Assembly (NCBI GenBank): GCA_018366195.1
Contig: JAGZIN010000010.1
Coordinates: 9,185-73,184 of the forward strand
Length of the DNA: 64,000 nucleotides
DNA from: Butyricicoccus pullicaecorum
GTDB lineage: Bacteria > Bacillota > Clostridia > Oscillospirales > Butyricicoccaceae
Reading direction: 5' to 3'
Shown: positions 7,934-16,172 of the stretch, piece by piece
How the letters are laid out: each line of letters opens with the position of its first letter
Numbering within the stretch: the stretch's first letter is position 1
Program-made: the position numbers and the translations under genes
The notes under the pieces: model-generated
Database searches by the model: none
The model's input: the letters and a program-made list of their open reading frames with translations, nothing else
What the model was told of the DNA's origin: nothing

Positions 7934-9478
7934 TTATCGCTGGGAATCCAGCGCTTTGACCCGATCAAACTCATCGAGGATTTCCTGTTCCGGTGCAGGC
8001 GTCATCAGGCTGACCACCCAAATTGCCAGACAGGCTGCTGCAAATGCCGGCATCAATTCATAGATATTCCACAGTCCACCCAACGGGCGTACCCAATACT
8101 TCCATACAAACACCATGACACCGCCTGTCAGCATACCGGCGATTGCGCCATAACGGTTTGTTCTGCGCCAAAACAGCGCAAACATCACGACTGGACCAAA
8201 GGCAGCACCAAATCCAGCCCACGCAAAGGAAACAATAGCAAAAACCGAGCTGTTTGGGTCACGGGCTAAGAAAACACCAATGACTGCAATGAAAAGAAGT
8301 GCGGCACGTGCGGTATACATGCTCTGTTTTGCATTCATTTGATGCCCCAGCACTCCCTGAATGAGATTTTCAGACACGGAGGACGACGCTGCCAGCAGCT
8401 GAGAATCTGCCGTAGACATCGTAGAAGCCAGAATACCCGCCAGAATCAGCCCCGCCAATACAGCAAAGAAAATGCCATTTCGGCTTAGCAAATCTGCAAT
8501 GCGCACAATAATGGTTTCCGAATCTGCACCCGTGAGTGCCGGAAGCTCTCCCGCTGCTGTCATCGCCAATCCGACCACACCAATAAAGACACCTATGATA
8601 AGAGAAATCACAACCCATACCGAAGCAATCCGCCGAGAAAGCCCCAGCTTTTTTTCATCTTCGATTGCCATAAACCGCAGCAGAATATGCGGCATGCCAA
8701 AGTATCCCAATCCCCAGCACAGCATGGAAACGCGATTGAGCATACCATAGGCTGCTGCGGTTCCTGTCTGCGGGTTATGCGTCAGGCTCATGCTGAAATA
8801 CCCGGGCAGCGCACGTGCATTGTCCATCACAGCGTCCAATCCGCCTGCGGTATAAATACCAAAGCCCAATACCACAATCAGCGCAACAGACATAATAATC
8901 GACTGAATAAAGTCTGTTGTAGAAGCCGCAAGGAAACCACCTGTTGCGGTATATCCCACAATGATAATGGCAGAAATCACCATTGCCCAAAAATAATCGA
9001 CACCGAACAGACTGGAAAACAGCTTTCCGCAGGCAGCAAAGCCCGATGCCGTATAAGGAACGAAAAAGATTAGAATGACCAGAGCAGACAGGCTCATGAG
9101 TACACCGCTCTTATCCCGAAAACGGTTGTGAAAAAAGTCTGGAATGGTGATGGAATTGTTTGCGGTATGAGAATACAGGCGAATCCGCTTTGCGACAATC
9201 AGCCAGTTCACATAGGTACCGATTGCCAAACCGATTGCCGTCCAGCCTGCATCTGCGATACCTGTGAGGTAGGCAAGCCCCGGCAGTCCCATGAGCAGCC
9301 ATGAGCTCATATCCGATGCCTCTGCACTCATTGCCGTCACGAGCGGACCGAGCTTCCGCCCCCCCAAATAGAAATCATCTGTATCATTGTTCTTTTTGGA
9401 ACACGCAATACCAACCCCCAGCATCGCGAGCAAATACACGATAATCGTGACTGAAATCCCAATCTGTGCACTTGTCAT
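7934..9478 (-). CDS. putP: Sodium/proline symporter
   Basis: A 514-aa member of the solute:sodium symporter family (SSS/SLC5), probably importing proline with Na+. It has about 13 hydrophobic membrane helices. The N-terminal signature includes DFYLGGRKLGPLVTAMSAEASDMS and WLLMGLPG, typical of PutP, and the centre has STADSQLLAASS. The start is the ATG at 9478 with AAAGGGG upstream; the open frame extends 32 codons further but without a binding site. The leader contains a terminator-like hairpin (9527-9552) between the promoter and the start, which suggests attenuation. The C-terminus (PEQEILDEFDRVKAL) is cytoplasmic. Confidence 0.9.
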   Translation of the reverse strand: MTSAQIGISVTIIVYLLAMLGVGIACSKKNNDTDDFYLGGRKLGPLVTAMSAEASDMSSWLLMGLPGLAYLTGIADAGWTAIGLAIGTYVNWLIVAKRIRLYSHTANNSITIPDFFHNRFRDKSGVLMSLSALVILIFFVPYTASGFAACGKLFSSLFGVDYFWAMVISAIIIVGYTATGGFLAASTTDFIQSIIMSVALIVVLGFGIYTAGGLDAVMDNARALPGYFSMSLTHNPQTGTAAAYGMLNRVSMLCWGLGYFGMPHILLRFMAIEDEKKLGLSRRIASVWVVISLIIGVFIGVVGLAMTAAGELPALTGADSETIIVRIADLLSRNGIFFAVLAGLILAGILASTMSTADSQLLAASSSVSENLIQGVLGHQMNAKQSMYTARAALLFIAVIGVFLARDPNSSVFAIVSFAWAGFGAAFGPVVMFALFWRRTNRYGAIAGMLTGGVMVFVWKYWVRPLGGLWNIYELMPAFAAACLAIWVVSLMTPAPEQEILDEFDRVKALDSQR

Positions 9479-9526
9479 GAAAAAAATACCCCTTTCCAAA
9501 ATGTTATCTGTTATGCCGCAAAACAT

Positions 9527-9552
9527 AAAAAAACTTGCGGCAGTCTGCCGCA
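9527..9552 (-). terminator. Terminator-like hairpin in the putP leader
   Basis: On the minus strand TGCGGCAGACTGCCGCA (7-bp stem, 3-nt loop) is followed by AG and seven T. It lies between the candidate promoter (9629-9657) and the putP start, so it would stop putP transcription unless it is prevented from forming. A further GCGGCA sequence downstream could compete for pairing. Confidence 0.55.
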
Positions 9553-9628
9553 TTTTATGCCATTGACACGGCACTGGTATGATTCTCCAAACTTACAATC
9601 AAACACTTGGTCTGATTGCCGTGCGACT

Positions 9629-9657
9629 ATTATATCACGAAAAAAAATAGACTGCAA
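9629..9657 (-). promoter_or_regulatory. Candidate putP promoter
   Basis: On the minus strand: -35 TTGCAG (9652-9657), a 17-nt spacer and a perfect -10 TATAAT (9629-9634). The implied leader is about 145 nt. Confidence 0.6.
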
Positions 9658-9705
9658 TGCAGAGTAAAGTATAGACTATATTCTACACTTGTTATCATAA
9701 ATATA

Positions 9706-9734
9706 AAAAAATCCCGAATATTTCGGGATTTTTT
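9706..9734 (-). terminator. Terminator after the TetR gene
   Basis: Stem aaaaaatcccgaa (9706-9718) with ttcgggatttttt (9722-9734), 3-nt loop. On the minus strand the T tract follows the stem, 30 nt after the regulator's stop. Confidence 0.85.
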
Positions 9735-9763
9735 TCAAAACTAAATTTAGACGTTTTACTAAA

Positions 9764-10354
9764 TTATTTTTCAGATGATTTATGGAGTGTTGACAGAAAC
9801 CGCGGCATCATCTGTCTGCCATAAGCGCGCAGAGAATACTCCCCACCTGAAATACACCAATCATAAATCAGAGCACGTTCACACAGCGCATACATCTTTA
9901 CCATTTCATTGACTGTCAGCGTATCTGTCAGCTGCCCTGCCGCCTGCCCTTCTGTCATGATTTGTCTGAGCAGCCGGTAATAAAAGCGAGAACGGTCTAA
10001 AAGATGTTTTTCCCCTCGTGTCACCAGCTGCGAAGAATACAGCCGTGCAAGCAAATCAATCGAAATACTGTCTTCAATCATCGCAAACAGCTCTTGATTG
10101 AGATAAATAAGCTTGTCAAAGCTCTCCATATCCGGATCCATTTCTGCGACCAGTGCTTCATACTTTTCATCAAAAAGATAGGAAAGTGAACTGAGTAATG
10201 CGTCTTTCCCTTCAAAATAATGGTAAAAGGAGCCTTTGGAGGTTCCAGACTCTAAAATAATTTCATCAACTGTTGTATTATCGTACCCTTGGTCATAAAA
10301 TAGCCTCCATGCGGCAGAAACAATCCGTCCCTTCGTATTTCTGGATTTACGCAA
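9764..10354 (-). CDS. TetR/AcrR family transcriptional regulator
   Basis: 196 aa. The N-terminal helix-turn-helix domain (residues 8-55) has the family pattern RIVSAAWRLFYDQGYDNTTVDEI and SKGSFYHYFEGKDALL. The C-terminal two-thirds is a helical ligand-binding and dimerisation domain that I cannot assign to a ligand. The start is a TTG at 10354, 8 nt after AAAGGAG; no in-frame ATG fits better. It lies between putP and serS on the same strand, each separated by its own terminator, so a target cannot be named. putP, the next gene downstream, is one possibility. Confidence 0.88.
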   Translation of the reverse strand: MRKSRNTKGRIVSAAWRLFYDQGYDNTTVDEIILESGTSKGSFYHYFEGKDALLSSLSYLFDEKYEALVAEMDPDMESFDKLIYLNQELFAMIEDSISIDLLARLYSSQLVTRGEKHLLDRSRFYYRLLRQIMTEGQAAGQLTDTLTVNEMVKMYALCERALIYDWCISGGEYSLRAYGRQMMPRFLSTLHKSSEK

Positions 10355-10382
10355 ATAGTATGCTCCTTTCTTTTTCTTCTAC

Positions 10383-10412
10383 AAAAGAGGGGCGCAAATG
10401 CGCCCCTCTTTT
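10383..10412 (-). terminator. Terminator after serS
   Basis: A 14-bp perfect stem aaaagaggggcgca/tgcgcccctctttt with a minimal loop, directly after the serS stop and followed by T on the minus strand. It may work in both directions. Confidence 0.88.
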
Positions 10413-10413
10413 C

Positions 10414-11721
10414 TTATTGATGCTTTGGAACCAGAATCTCGGTTCCCCCCATATAGGGCTGCAATACCTTTGGAATGGTCACCGTACCATCTGCCTGCAA
10501 ATGATTCTCCAGAAATGCAATCAACATACGCGGTGGTGCAACAACCGTGTTGTTGAGTGTATGAGCCAGATACAGCTTTCCGTCCTCACCGCGTACACGA
10601 ATCTTGAGACGGCGTGCCTGGGCATCTCCCAAATTCGAACACGAACATACTTCAAAGTATTTCTTCTGACGTGGGCTCCAAGCCTCGATATCACAGGACT
10701 TTACCTTGAGGTCAGCCAAATCTCCGGAGCAGCACTCCAGCTGACGAACCGGCACCTCCAGACTCTGGAACAGTTCAACCGAGTAACGCCACATCTTTTC
10801 ATACCAGTCCATAGAATCCTCCGGACGGCAGATGACAACCATCTCCTGCTTTTCAAACTGGTGGATTCGATACACGCCACGCTCCTCAATGCCATGAGCA
10901 CCCTTTTCCTTGCGGAAGCACGGAGAATAGGAGGTCAGCGTTTGCGGCAAGCTTTCTTCTGGAACAATCTGGTCGATAAACTTACCAATCATGGAGTGCT
11001 CTGAGGTACCGATGAGATAGAGATCCTCACCCTCAATTTTGTACATCATGGCGTCCATCTCTGCAAAGGACATGACACCGGTTACCACATTTCCACGAAT
11101 CATGAAAGGAGGAATACAGTAGGTAAAGCCCTTACCAATCATAAAATCACGCGCGTAGGCAATCACTGCCTCATGCAGACGCGCAATATCTCCCATGAGG
11201 TAATAAAAGCCGTTTCCTGCGACACGTCCTGCGCTGTCCAAATCAATTCCGTCAAAGCGCTCCATAATCTGGGTATGATATGGAATTTCATAGTCCGGCA
11301 CAACCGGCTCGCCATAGCGTCCAGCTTCTACATTTGCACTGTCATCGGGTCCAATCGGAACAGACGGGTCAATCATCTGCGGAATGGTCATCATGATTTT
11401 GGTAACCTTTTCCTGAAGCTCCGATTCTGTGCTTTCCAGCTCTTTGAGGCGCGCCGCCTGTGCGTTTACCTGCTCCTTAACAGCCTCTGCTTCCTCAGCC
11501 TTAGACGGGTCCTTTTTTGCCTGCCCCATCAGCATACCGATATGCTTGGACAGCTTGTTTCGGTTGGAACGCAGCTCATCTGCTTCCTTAATGGCCGCAC
11601 GAAGCTCTGCGTCCAGCGCGATGACCTCGTCTACCAACGGAAGCTTATCATTCTGGAACTTTTTACGAATATTTTCCTTGACCAGTTCCGGATTTTCTCG
11701 AACAAATCGAATGTCTAACAT
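10414..11721 (-). CDS. serS: Seryl-tRNA synthetase
   Basis: 435 aa, full length. It charges tRNA-Ser (and tRNA-Sec where present) with serine. The N-terminal antiparallel coiled-coil arm covers roughly residues 25-110. The class II catalytic core follows, with motif 2 (CFRKEKGAHG...YRIHQFEKQEMV) and motif 3 (NNTVVAPPRMLIAFLENH). The start is the ATG at 11721 after AAAGGGG. Only about 70 nt separate it from the upstream gene, too little for a T-box leader. Confidence 0.97.
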   Translation of the reverse strand: MLDIRFVRENPELVKENIRKKFQNDKLPLVDEVIALDAELRAAIKEADELRSNRNKLSKHIGMLMGQAKKDPSKAEEAEAVKEQVNAQAARLKELESTESELQEKVTKIMMTIPQMIDPSVPIGPDDSANVEAGRYGEPVVPDYEIPYHTQIMERFDGIDLDSAGRVAGNGFYYLMGDIARLHEAVIAYARDFMIGKGFTYCIPPFMIRGNVVTGVMSFAEMDAMMYKIEGEDLYLIGTSEHSMIGKFIDQIVPEESLPQTLTSYSPCFRKEKGAHGIEERGVYRIHQFEKQEMVVICRPEDSMDWYEKMWRYSVELFQSLEVPVRQLECCSGDLADLKVKSCDIEAWSPRQKKYFEVCSCSNLGDAQARRLKIRVRGEDGKLYLAHTLNNTVVAPPRMLIAFLENHLQADGTVTIPKVLQPYMGGTEILVPKHQ

Positions 11722-11792
11722 GTTGATTTACCCCTTTTATTCATGGAATCATATCAGAACCCTATTGCTATGCAATAAGATTCCAAATCATT

Positions 11793-12353
11793 TTATGGTA
11801 CTTTTATCTGATTATACAGCGAAGTAAAGACCGCAGCAACCTCTTCCTTGAGGAGTGCGTCTTTTCCTGTGCCATTGAGTGCTTCCAGCGTATAGGTCTT
11901 TACCATAGACTCCAACCGTGCTTTTGCTGCCGGAAGCTTTTCCTGTGCAATCTCCTGCTGTGCCATTGTGAGTTCATAGAGCACAGTCTTCTGCTGGTTG
12001 AGCCGCTCCACAGCTGCCAGCATCTCTTCCATCGTTTCTGTTCCTGTTTCTTTCATCAGGGTATCGAGTGTCTTTTGTTGTTCGCTCAGCACTCTCCCCT
12101 GTTCTTCCACAGAATGCTGCAGCACCTGCAGCCGTGCATTTGCTCCCTCAACAGCGCTTGTTTGTGTCGTCAACTGACTGCTCAGCTCGTTGAGTCTGCG
12201 GTCTGCGCGTACCTGCGAAATATAACTCAGCAAAATGAGGGCAAGTGCAACACAGAACAATCCAATGACATAAAAAACCAGAAATTTTTTAGACTCCTGA
12301 TGTTTCTCACTCGAACTATCTGTCTTTGGGACGGTATCCTTCTTATCTTCCAT
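11793..12353 (-). CDS. Unknown single-pass membrane coiled-coil protein downstream of parB
   Basis: 186 aa, not recognised. Residues 1-24 are charged and Ser-rich. One strong membrane helix lies near 24-44 (FLVFYVIGLFCVALALILLSY). A long coiled-coil stretch follows near 50-135 (LNELSSQLTTQ, LQVLQHSVEEQGRVLSEQQKTLDTL). The C-terminal domain is helical. It starts 21 nt after the parB stop with no terminator between, so it probably belongs to the parA-parB transcript. The topology (short cytoplasmic N-terminus, large outer or inner coil) and position suggest a link between the segregation machinery and the membrane. That is inference only; it does not look like the DUF4446 protein often found after parB. 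Confidence 0.8.
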   Translation of the reverse strand: MEDKKDTVPKTDSSSEKHQESKKFLVFYVIGLFCVALALILLSYISQVRADRRLNELSSQLTTQTSAVEGANARLQVLQHSVEEQGRVLSEQQKTLDTLMKETGTETMEEMLAAVERLNQQKTVLYELTMAQQEIAQEKLPAAKARLESMVKTYTLEALNGTGKDALLKEEVAAVFTSLYNQIKVP

Positions 12354-12374
12354 TCAAAAACCTCCTGCCTGTCA

Positions 12375-13244
12375 TCAAATTGACAGTTTTTCCAGCGCCG
12401 CACTGAGTCGCTCCAAATCTTCTGTCCCATAGAATTCAAGCGAAATGGTGCCTGCATTCTTGCCCTGTTCAATGCGCACGCGCCGCCCCAAAACACTCTC
12501 CAGTTTTTGTGACAGCTCCGCAGTGTAATCCACGGCAAACGGTTCGGGCTTTTGCGGCTCCGGTTCCGGCTCCCGCGCCAAAGACTTGGCAAACTTTTCT
12601 GCCTGACGAACGCTCATACCCGCCATCTTTTCCAAAACCTCAGGTGTCCGTTGTGCTTCATTCTTAATGGCAAGCACAGCGCGTGCATGTCCGGCAGACA
12701 AGGTGCCGAGCGCTACCATTTCCTGCGCCTGCTTCGGCAATGCAAGCAATCGCAAGGCGTTGGCAACCGCAGGGCGGGACTTTCCCACCCGTTCGGCAAC
12801 CTGCTCCTGAGTCAGCCCATATTCCTCCATCAAACAGTGGTAGCCCTCTGCTTCTTCCACAGGATTCAAGTCCTGCCGCTGCAAATTTTCAATGAGCGCA
12901 AGCTCCATAACCGTCTTATCATCTGCTTCAATTACAAGCGCAGGAATTTCTGTGAGCCCTGCCGAACGTGCTGCCCGCCAGCGTCTCTCGCCTGCTATGA
13001 TTTGATAATACTCTCCATCGGTTTTCCGCACAGTGATTGGTGTGACAACACCGTGCATGGCAATCGAACGGGTCAGTTCCCGCATGGATTCCGGCTCAAA
13101 CATCTTACGCGGCTGTTCGCGATTGGGTTCAATGAGCGTCATTGGTAATGTGGACACGCCGCCGCCTGTATCATCTTCACTGAACAGGCTCTCTCCCAGC
13201 AGTGCGCCAAAGCCCTTGCCAAGGCCGCCCTTTGCTTTTGACAT
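12375..13244 (-). CDS. parB: Chromosome partitioning protein ParB (Spo0J)
   Basis: 289 aa. A CTP-dependent clamp that loads at parS and spreads, recruiting SMC and regulating ParA. The N-terminal ParB/Srx domain has GERRWRAARSAG near residue 85 and ENLQRQDLNPVEEAEGY near 117. The helix-turn-helix region follows (GLTQEQVAERVGKSRPAVANALRLL) and then a C-terminal dimerisation segment. It starts 12 nt after the parA stop. Four matching parS sites are present in the window. Confidence 0.96.
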   Translation of the reverse strand: MSKAKGGLGKGFGALLGESLFSEDDTGGGVSTLPMTLIEPNREQPRKMFEPESMRELTRSIAMHGVVTPITVRKTDGEYYQIIAGERRWRAARSAGLTEIPALVIEADDKTVMELALIENLQRQDLNPVEEAEGYHCLMEEYGLTQEQVAERVGKSRPAVANALRLLALPKQAQEMVALGTLSAGHARAVLAIKNEAQRTPEVLEKMAGMSVRQAEKFAKSLAREPEPEPQKPEPFAVDYTAELSQKLESVLGRRVRIEQGKNAGTISLEFYGTEDLERLSAALEKLSI

Positions 13245-13256
13245 GGGTGTCCCTCC

Positions 13257-14018
13257 TTACTGATTCTTTTCCAAAAATTCCTCCGCGACTGCAATATATG
13301 CCTCTGCGCCACGGCATGAACGGTCATACGCTGTAATTGGCTGTCCATGACTGGGTGCCTCGGATAAACGCACATTACGCGGCACGACCGCAGCGTAAAC
13401 ACGGTCTCCAAAATGCTTTTTGACCTCCTCCACAACCTGTACAGCCAGATTGGTTCTTCCATCATACATGGTCAGCAATATCCCCTCAATCCGGATTTTA
13501 CGATTGAGTCCACGCTGTACCGAGCGCACGGTTGCCATCAACTGCGACAGACCCTCCAGTGCATAATACTCGGTTTGCAGCGGCACCATAAAGGAATCTG
13601 CTGCACACAGACAGTTGAGTGTCAGGATTCCCAGAGAAGGCGGGCAGTCAATAATCACGAAATCATACGCTTCCTGTACACGATCCAGCACGTCCTTCAG
13701 TCGATATTCCCGGCGCGGCAGCGAAATCAAATCAATTTCCGCGCCTGCCAAATCTACATTCGACCCCAAGACATCAACCCATTCCGTATGTACAATTGCA
13801 GACTGCACATCTGGGTTCTCCGCGATAATGAGTTCATAAATAGAGGTGGACAGCTCATGCGGCTCCAGCCCCACACCAGAGGTCGCATTTCCCTGTGGAT
13901 CGAAATCGCACAGCAAAACCTTTTTTCCTTTTTCGGTCAGTGCACATGCCAGATTGATTGCCGTAGTTGTCTTGCCCACGCCGCCCTTCTGGTTGATGAG
14001 TGCAACGATTTTAGCCAT
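13257..14018 (-). CDS. parA: Chromosome partitioning ATPase ParA (Soj)
   Basis: 253 aa with the start at the ATG at 14018, after GAAAGGG. The longer open frame to 14057 has no better site. It has the deviant Walker A KGGVGKTTT near residues 11-19, Walker A' FDPQGNAT and Walker B DFVIIDCPPSLG. It is a DNA-binding ATPase whose nucleotide cycle is driven by ParB and which in Bacillus also controls DnaA. It is co-transcribed with parB. Confidence 0.96.
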   Translation of the reverse strand: MAKIVALINQKGGVGKTTTAINLACALTEKGKKVLLCDFDPQGNATSGVGLEPHELSTSIYELIIAENPDVQSAIVHTEWVDVLGSNVDLAGAEIDLISLPRREYRLKDVLDRVQEAYDFVIIDCPPSLGILTLNCLCAADSFMVPLQTEYYALEGLSQLMATVRSVQRGLNRKIRIEGILLTMYDGRTNLAVQVVEEVKKHFGDRVYAAVVPRNVRLSEAPSHGQPITAYDRSCRGAEAYIAVAEEFLEKNQ

Positions 14019-14212
14019 TGGCGTTGCCCTTTCCCGGTCAGATACGATAGAATGCACCGCTCTGTCCGTCTTTGATAGTCCTCTTTATTATATCACAGTG
14101 CTGTATATTTTCAAGCCGGAACGCACGATTTCACGTACAGTCCGTAGGATTCCTGTCAAAAGCTCTCATGGATTGGCGGTCTCCCCTATCGTCTGTCCAC
14201 ATGTTTCTAAAA

Positions 14213-14228
14213 TGTTTCACGTGAAACT
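14213..14228. promoter_or_regulatory. parS site 3
   Basis: TGTTTCACGTGAAACT, 15 of 16 positions of the parS palindrome, in the gap between noc and parA. Confidence 0.82.
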
Positions 14229-14288
14229 TTGCGGAAGGCTTCGACACCAGACGGTTCCCCTCTGCCTCTTTCCCCATTTTCGGGCAAC

Positions 14289-14313
14289 AAAAAATCCTCC
14301 GGCAGACGGAGGA
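14289..14313 (-). terminator. Terminator after noc
   Basis: On the minus strand the 7-bp stem TCCTCCG/CGGAGGA with loop TCTGC is followed by TTTTTT, 35 nt after the noc stop. It separates noc from parA-parB. Confidence 0.82.
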
Positions 14314-14347
14314 ATGGAACACACTATAAAACATTGTCCAAAAAATC

Positions 14348-15154
14348 TTAGTGCCGTGCGTTGGGAATTAAAATTTTTACCAAAATACCGTCCTCACGCT
14401 GCTCCTTTTCATAGCTGGTTTCCACCCCAGATTCCTTCATCAGCCCAACGGCCTTGTCCACAGTATTGAGAAACAAGCGCACATCTTTGATGAGACGGCG
14501 CATGGTTCCAGCAGGCTTTTCCGGCGGGATGCTCAGGATTTGCTCAATATACTGCTCTGTACGGCTGACATTCCATTGCTGGGCAACGATTTTGGAAATG
14601 ACCTCACAGCGAACTTCTTCGGTTGGCAGACGTAAAATGGCGCGCGCATGCCGTTCAGTCAGACCGCCGTCTCGAATCATTTGCATGGTTTCCGGAGATA
14701 GCTTGAGCAGCCGCAGCTTATTGGCCACTGCGCTCTGCGTCTTTCCAACCTTATGAGCCGCCTCCTCCTGTGTCAATCCATAACGGTCAATCAATTGGCG
14801 GTATCCGGCAGCCTCCTCAAAAAAATCCAAATCGCGGCGCTGTAAATTCTCAACCAGCGCAATGGCAGAGGAATCTTCTTCGGTTGCGCTCATCACGAGA
14901 CATGGAACCTCAGACAAGCCCGCTGCACGTGCGGCACGCAGACGGCGTTCTCCCGCAATCAGTTCATACCCATCTGTTGTCCGGCGAACTGTGAGCGGAT
15001 TGAGAACCCCATACTGACGAATGGAATCTGCCAGCTCACGAATGGCTTCCGGCTCAAAATACTTGCGTGGCTGATAAGGATTTCGGGAAATCTGTGTTGT
15101 CCGAATACGTCGAAGCTGTCTCTCGCTTCCGACCAGATGAAACATAGGTGTCAT
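14348..15154 (-). CDS. noc: Second ParB-like protein, nucleoid occlusion protein Noc
   Basis: 268 aa. A ParB-family protein with GERRLRAARAAG near residue 67, ENLQRRDLDFFEEAAGY, and the helix-turn-helix region GLTQEEAAHKVGKTQSAVANKLRLL. Called Noc rather than a second Spo0J because of its position between rsmG and parA, as in Bacillus subtilis, and its distinct C-terminus. Noc prevents division septa over the nucleoid. I cannot see the N-terminal amphipathic membrane helix of Bacillus Noc clearly, so membrane attachment is uncertain. AAGGAGG lies 12 nt before the ATG at 15154. Confidence 0.85.
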   Translation of the reverse strand: MTPMFHLVGSERQLRRIRTTQISRNPYQPRKYFEPEAIRELADSIRQYGVLNPLTVRRTTDGYELIAGERRLRAARAAGLSEVPCLVMSATEEDSSAIALVENLQRRDLDFFEEAAGYRQLIDRYGLTQEEAAHKVGKTQSAVANKLRLLKLSPETMQMIRDGGLTERHARAILRLPTEEVRCEVISKIVAQQWNVSRTEQYIEQILSIPPEKPAGTMRRLIKDVRLFLNTVDKAVGLMKESGVETSYEKEQREDGILVKILIPNARH

Positions 15155-15479
15155 GTTAGGAAATGTCCTCCTTCTTGCGGTGATATCCTGTATTTACAGA
15201 TTACCAGAAATTATCAGCTTGTAAAGAAGTTTTGACCGCACAGGGCGCATTTCCTGCTTATTTTTCATCGGCAAAAGGTGATATCTCATATTTTCACATA
15301 TTTTTCGATACAAAATCCTAAAAAGTATTTTGAATACTTTGGGTAATAACAAGAAAGGATATTTCCCTTTGACACAAAATGAGATTTCCCAAGGGCGCAG
15401 GCTCCAAAACACGGCACCCTTAGAAAATCCTCTTTCACACAGCATATTTCTCTGCTTTTTCTGTGCTTTCCCACCCAAC
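15155..15479. other. Intergenic region between noc and rsmG
   Basis: 325 nt, AT-rich. On the minus strand TTTACA, 16 nt, TAATCT (near 15198-15226) is a weak candidate noc promoter. An imperfect inverted repeat aaagtattttgaatacttt lies near 15322-15340. Open frames on both strands here lack binding sites and family resemblance. I see no terminator for rsmG. Confidence 0.4.
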
Positions 15480-16172
15480 TTACAGTGGCTGTGCCGAAAT
15501 TTTTTGGAATCGTCTGGGATATTTTTTCGGGGTTTCCCGCACCTTTCTGATAAGCACCAAACGGCTTTTCCGCTCCTCCGTCATTGGCACGGTATAGTCT
15601 ATCACCCGCTCGAGCTGACCGCCCAAAAGATGAATGGCATTTTTTGCCTGCGCAATCTCCTCGTCCGAACCGACCGCCTTCATTGCAATAAAATATCCCC
15701 CAACCTTGACAAGCGGCAGAGACAGCTCCGCCAATATGTTGAGCCTTGCAACCGCACGTGATGTGGCAATATCAAATTGCTCTCGATGTCCAAACTCCTC
15801 TGCCCGTGCATGAACCGCCTGTACATTTTCCAAATGCAGCGTATCAATCACTTCCTTTAGAAAGAGGATACGCTTTCCCAGAGAGTCCAACAGGGTAACC
15901 TGTGCATCTGTCAGTATTGCAATCGGCATACCCGGAAACCCTGCACCGCAGCCAACATCTATGACCTGTTTGCCGGCAGCATATTGTGCCAGTGGAGCAC
16001 AATCCAAAAAATGCCGTGTCACAACCTCCATCGGCTCCTTCACGGCTGTGAGATTCATGACCTTATTCTTTTCCAACAGCAAGTCAGAGAATGTCAGCAA
16101 TTTATCCACAGCCTGTGCGCAATCAATCCCCAGTGTTTCCAGCCCTTGTGTCAGCAGTTCCCGTTCTGTCAT
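15480..16172 (-). CDS. rsmG: 16S rRNA (guanine-527-N7)-methyltransferase RsmG
   Basis: 230 aa. It uses S-adenosylmethionine to methylate G527 of 16S rRNA. It has a Rossmann fold with the SAM-binding loop VIDVGCGAGFPGMP near residue 69 and the signature NLTAV near 40. TSRAVA near 137 is also typical. The ATG at 16172 overlaps the mnmG stop by 4 nt (ATGA), so translation is coupled. Confidence 0.96.
   Translation of the reverse strand: MTERELLTQGLETLGIDCAQAVDKLLTFSDLLLEKNKVMNLTAVKEPMEVVTRHFLDCAPLAQYAAGKQVIDVGCGAGFPGMPIAILTDAQVTLLDSLGKRILFLKEVIDTLHLENVQAVHARAEEFGHREQFDIATSRAVARLNILAELSLPLVKVGGYFIAMKAVGSDEEIAQAKNAIHLLGGQLERVIDYTVPMTEERKSRLVLIRKVRETPKKYPRRFQKISAQPL

Noticed and set aside
10414..11792. 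A T-box leader for serS
   Set aside because: Only about 70 nt separate serS from the upstream gene, and no T-box sequence is seen.
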